Origin: JBEKYD01 sp049509915
Lineage (GTDB): Bacteria; Acidobacteriota; Terriglobia; Bryobacterales; Bryobacteraceae
Assembly: GCA_049509915.1 (NCBI GenBank)
Contig: JBEKZL010000126.1
Span: 1 to 23,515 of the forward strand
DNA: 23,515 nt
Reading direction: 5' to 3'
Numbering within the stretch: the first letter of the stretch is position 1; each line of letters opens with the position of its first letter. Below the pieces are notes generated by a model. The model saw only the letters and a program-made list of their open reading frames with translations. It did no database searches and was not told the DNA's origin. The translations under genes and the position numbers were made by a program. Of this stretch, positions 22,505 through 23,515 are shown one piece after another.

Positions 22505-23515
22505 ATGGACGAGAACCGGGAGACCTCATCGTCGACTGCCAGGCAATCGGGTAGTCCGGCGGGCAAAGGCTTAGGCCGCAACGTCCGCACGAACGGCGGT
22601 GAGGAGTCGGATGGCGTCGCAGTACCGATGAAGCAGGCGAACAAAGAGGCGGAGCAACAGGTCGCCGCGACGGAGTCTGTGGAGGGAAGGACGCCAACCA
22701 AGGAGAACACCAGTCAGGAACGCACGCCACCGGCACAGGACGGGCCACGCGTGTCCCAGGGCCTGGCGGGTGTGCGCGAAGTGGCGAGGGCCAGGAGGCA
22801 GGAACAGTTCACGAGCTTGCTTCACCATCTGACCATCGATCTGCTGCGGGCCGGTTTCCGGCACTTAAAGAAGGAAGCGGCGCCGGGGGTGGATGGGGTG
22901 AGGTGGGCGGAGTATGAGGACGGTTTGGAGACTCGGCTGGCCGGGTTGAAGGACCGGATTCACCGGGGCGCGTATCGGGCCCAGCCCAGCAGAAGGATCT
23001 ATATACCGAAGGCGGACGGACGGCAGCGTCCGATCGGCATCGCGGCGCTGGAGGACAAGATTGTTCAACAGGCCGTGGTGACCATTCTCAACGAAGTGTA
23101 TGAGGTGGATTTTCGAGGATTCAGCTATGGGTTCCGGCCGGGGCGAGGCCCGCATCAAGCGCTGGACGCGCTGAGCGTGGGCATCCAACGGAAGAAAGTG
23201 AACTGGATTTTGGACGCGGACATTCGCGGGTTCTTCGACCAGATGAGCCACGAGTGGACGATGAAGTTTGTCCAACACCGGATCGCCGACCCGCGCATCT
23301 TGCGTCTGATCCAGAAATGGTTAAAGGCGGGAGTGAGTGAGGACGGTGAGTGGTCGGAGACGAAAGTAGGCACGCCGCAAGGGGCGGTGATTCCGCCGCT
23401 GCTGGCGAACGTGTACCTGCACTACGTTTTCGACCTCTGGCTGGAAGCATGGCGGAAGAAGGTAGCTAGCGGCGCAGTGATGGCCGTGCGCTACGCCGAC
23501 GATCGTGTGGTGGGG
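22505..23515 (+). CDS. ltrA: group II intron reverse transcriptase/maturase, 5' part (runs off the window)
   Basis: The frame is open from ATG 22505 to the last base, 337 codons. A hydrophilic N-terminal extension of about 110 residues precedes the RT fold. Recognised RT blocks are APGVDGVRW, the primer-binding-like RRIYIPKADGRQRPIGIAAL, GFSYGFRPGRGPHQALDAL, DADIRGFFD (237-245), GTPQGAVIPPLLANVYLHY (289-307) and YADD at 330-333. The YADD is followed by RVVG, where family members usually have FVVG, and the block usually written as GTPQGxxISPLL has a proline in place of serine. It should copy the intron RNA into DNA and help splicing. The maturase and any endonuclease domains lie beyond the window. 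Opposite direction to fliM; the transcript would start upstream of 22206. Confidence 0.92.
   Translation, partial: MDENRETSSSTARQSGSPAGKGLGRNVRTNGGEESDGVAVPMKQANKEAEQQVAATESVEGRTPTKENTSQERTPPAQDGPRVSQGLAGVREVARARRQEQFTSLLHHLTIDLLRAGFRHLKKEAAPGVDGVRWAEYEDGLETRLAGLKDRIHRGAYRAQPSRRIYIPKADGRQRPIGIAALEDKIVQQAVVTILNEVYEVDFRGFSYGFRPGRGPHQALDALSVGIQRKKVNWILDADIRGFFDQMSHEWTMKFVQHRIADPRILRLIQKWLKAGVSEDGEWSETKVGTPQGAVIPPLLANVYLHYVFDLWLEAWRKKVASGAVMAVRYADDRVVG

Noticed and set aside
22150..22710. A 186-codon minus-strand frame upstream of fliM
   Set aside because: It overlaps the start of the reverse transcriptase and the likely intron RNA and resembles no protein.
1..23515. tRNA genes, rRNA genes and CRISPR arrays
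   Set aside because: No T-arm or cloverleaf-like sequence, rRNA segment or regularly spaced repeat-spacer pattern was seen. The dispersed repeats are too far apart and lie in gene gaps.

Overview
The window is a high-GC chromosomal segment that most resembles an Acidobacteriota genome of the Solibacter/Bryobacterales type. This rests on family knowledge, not a database search. The pointers are a very long outer-membrane receptor with an N-terminal carboxypeptidase-regulatory-like domain and an NLPLNGRDY plug motif, a DUF1080 (3-keto-disaccharide hydrolase) protein, many exported versions of metabolic enzymes, and short palindromic repeats scattered between genes.

Left edge (1-1803): debris and defence-like small genes. 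An HNH endonuclease is split into two reading frames that meet at an ATGA overlap. A HicB antitoxin gene is followed by a hairpin repeat and then a hicA toxin gene that loses its 3' end exactly where the next gene's stop codon begins.

Minus-strand block (1804-11400): seven genes run in the same direction. They are an outer-membrane receptor, an exported HpcH/HpaI-type aldolase, an exported DUF1080 protein, an MFS transporter, an unusual ferredoxin, a cysteine-rich protein of unknown function and an exported amidohydrolase. The MFS and ferredoxin genes overlap by 4 bp, and the cysteine-rich and amidohydrolase genes by 23 bp. The layout suggests uptake and oxidation or cleavage of a small organic acid or sugar derivative, but no substrate can be read from the sequence.

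Middle (11737-20186): a Tat-exported propeller-like protein, an exported D-2-hydroxyacid dehydrogenase, and a likely 2-hydroxyacid/glyoxylate module. That module has a serine-glyoxylate-type aminotransferase coupled by a GTGA overlap to a fused FAD/Fe-S/CCG-domain oxidase, facing an L-lactate/glycolate permease on the other strand. A small two-helix membrane protein with a 1-nt frameshift lies between them.

Right edge (20273-23515): a 50-residue protein diverges from a cysteine-rich 213-residue protein that may be translated from a leaderless mRNA. This second gene overlaps the end of a solitary fliM gene by 61 bp. A group II intron-type reverse transcriptase begins at 22505 and runs off the window.

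A dispersed palindromic repeat (core CCGCTCCCT...CGGTCGCGGCTC) occurs at seven or so intergenic places and never inside an intact gene. No tRNA, rRNA or CRISPR array was seen.
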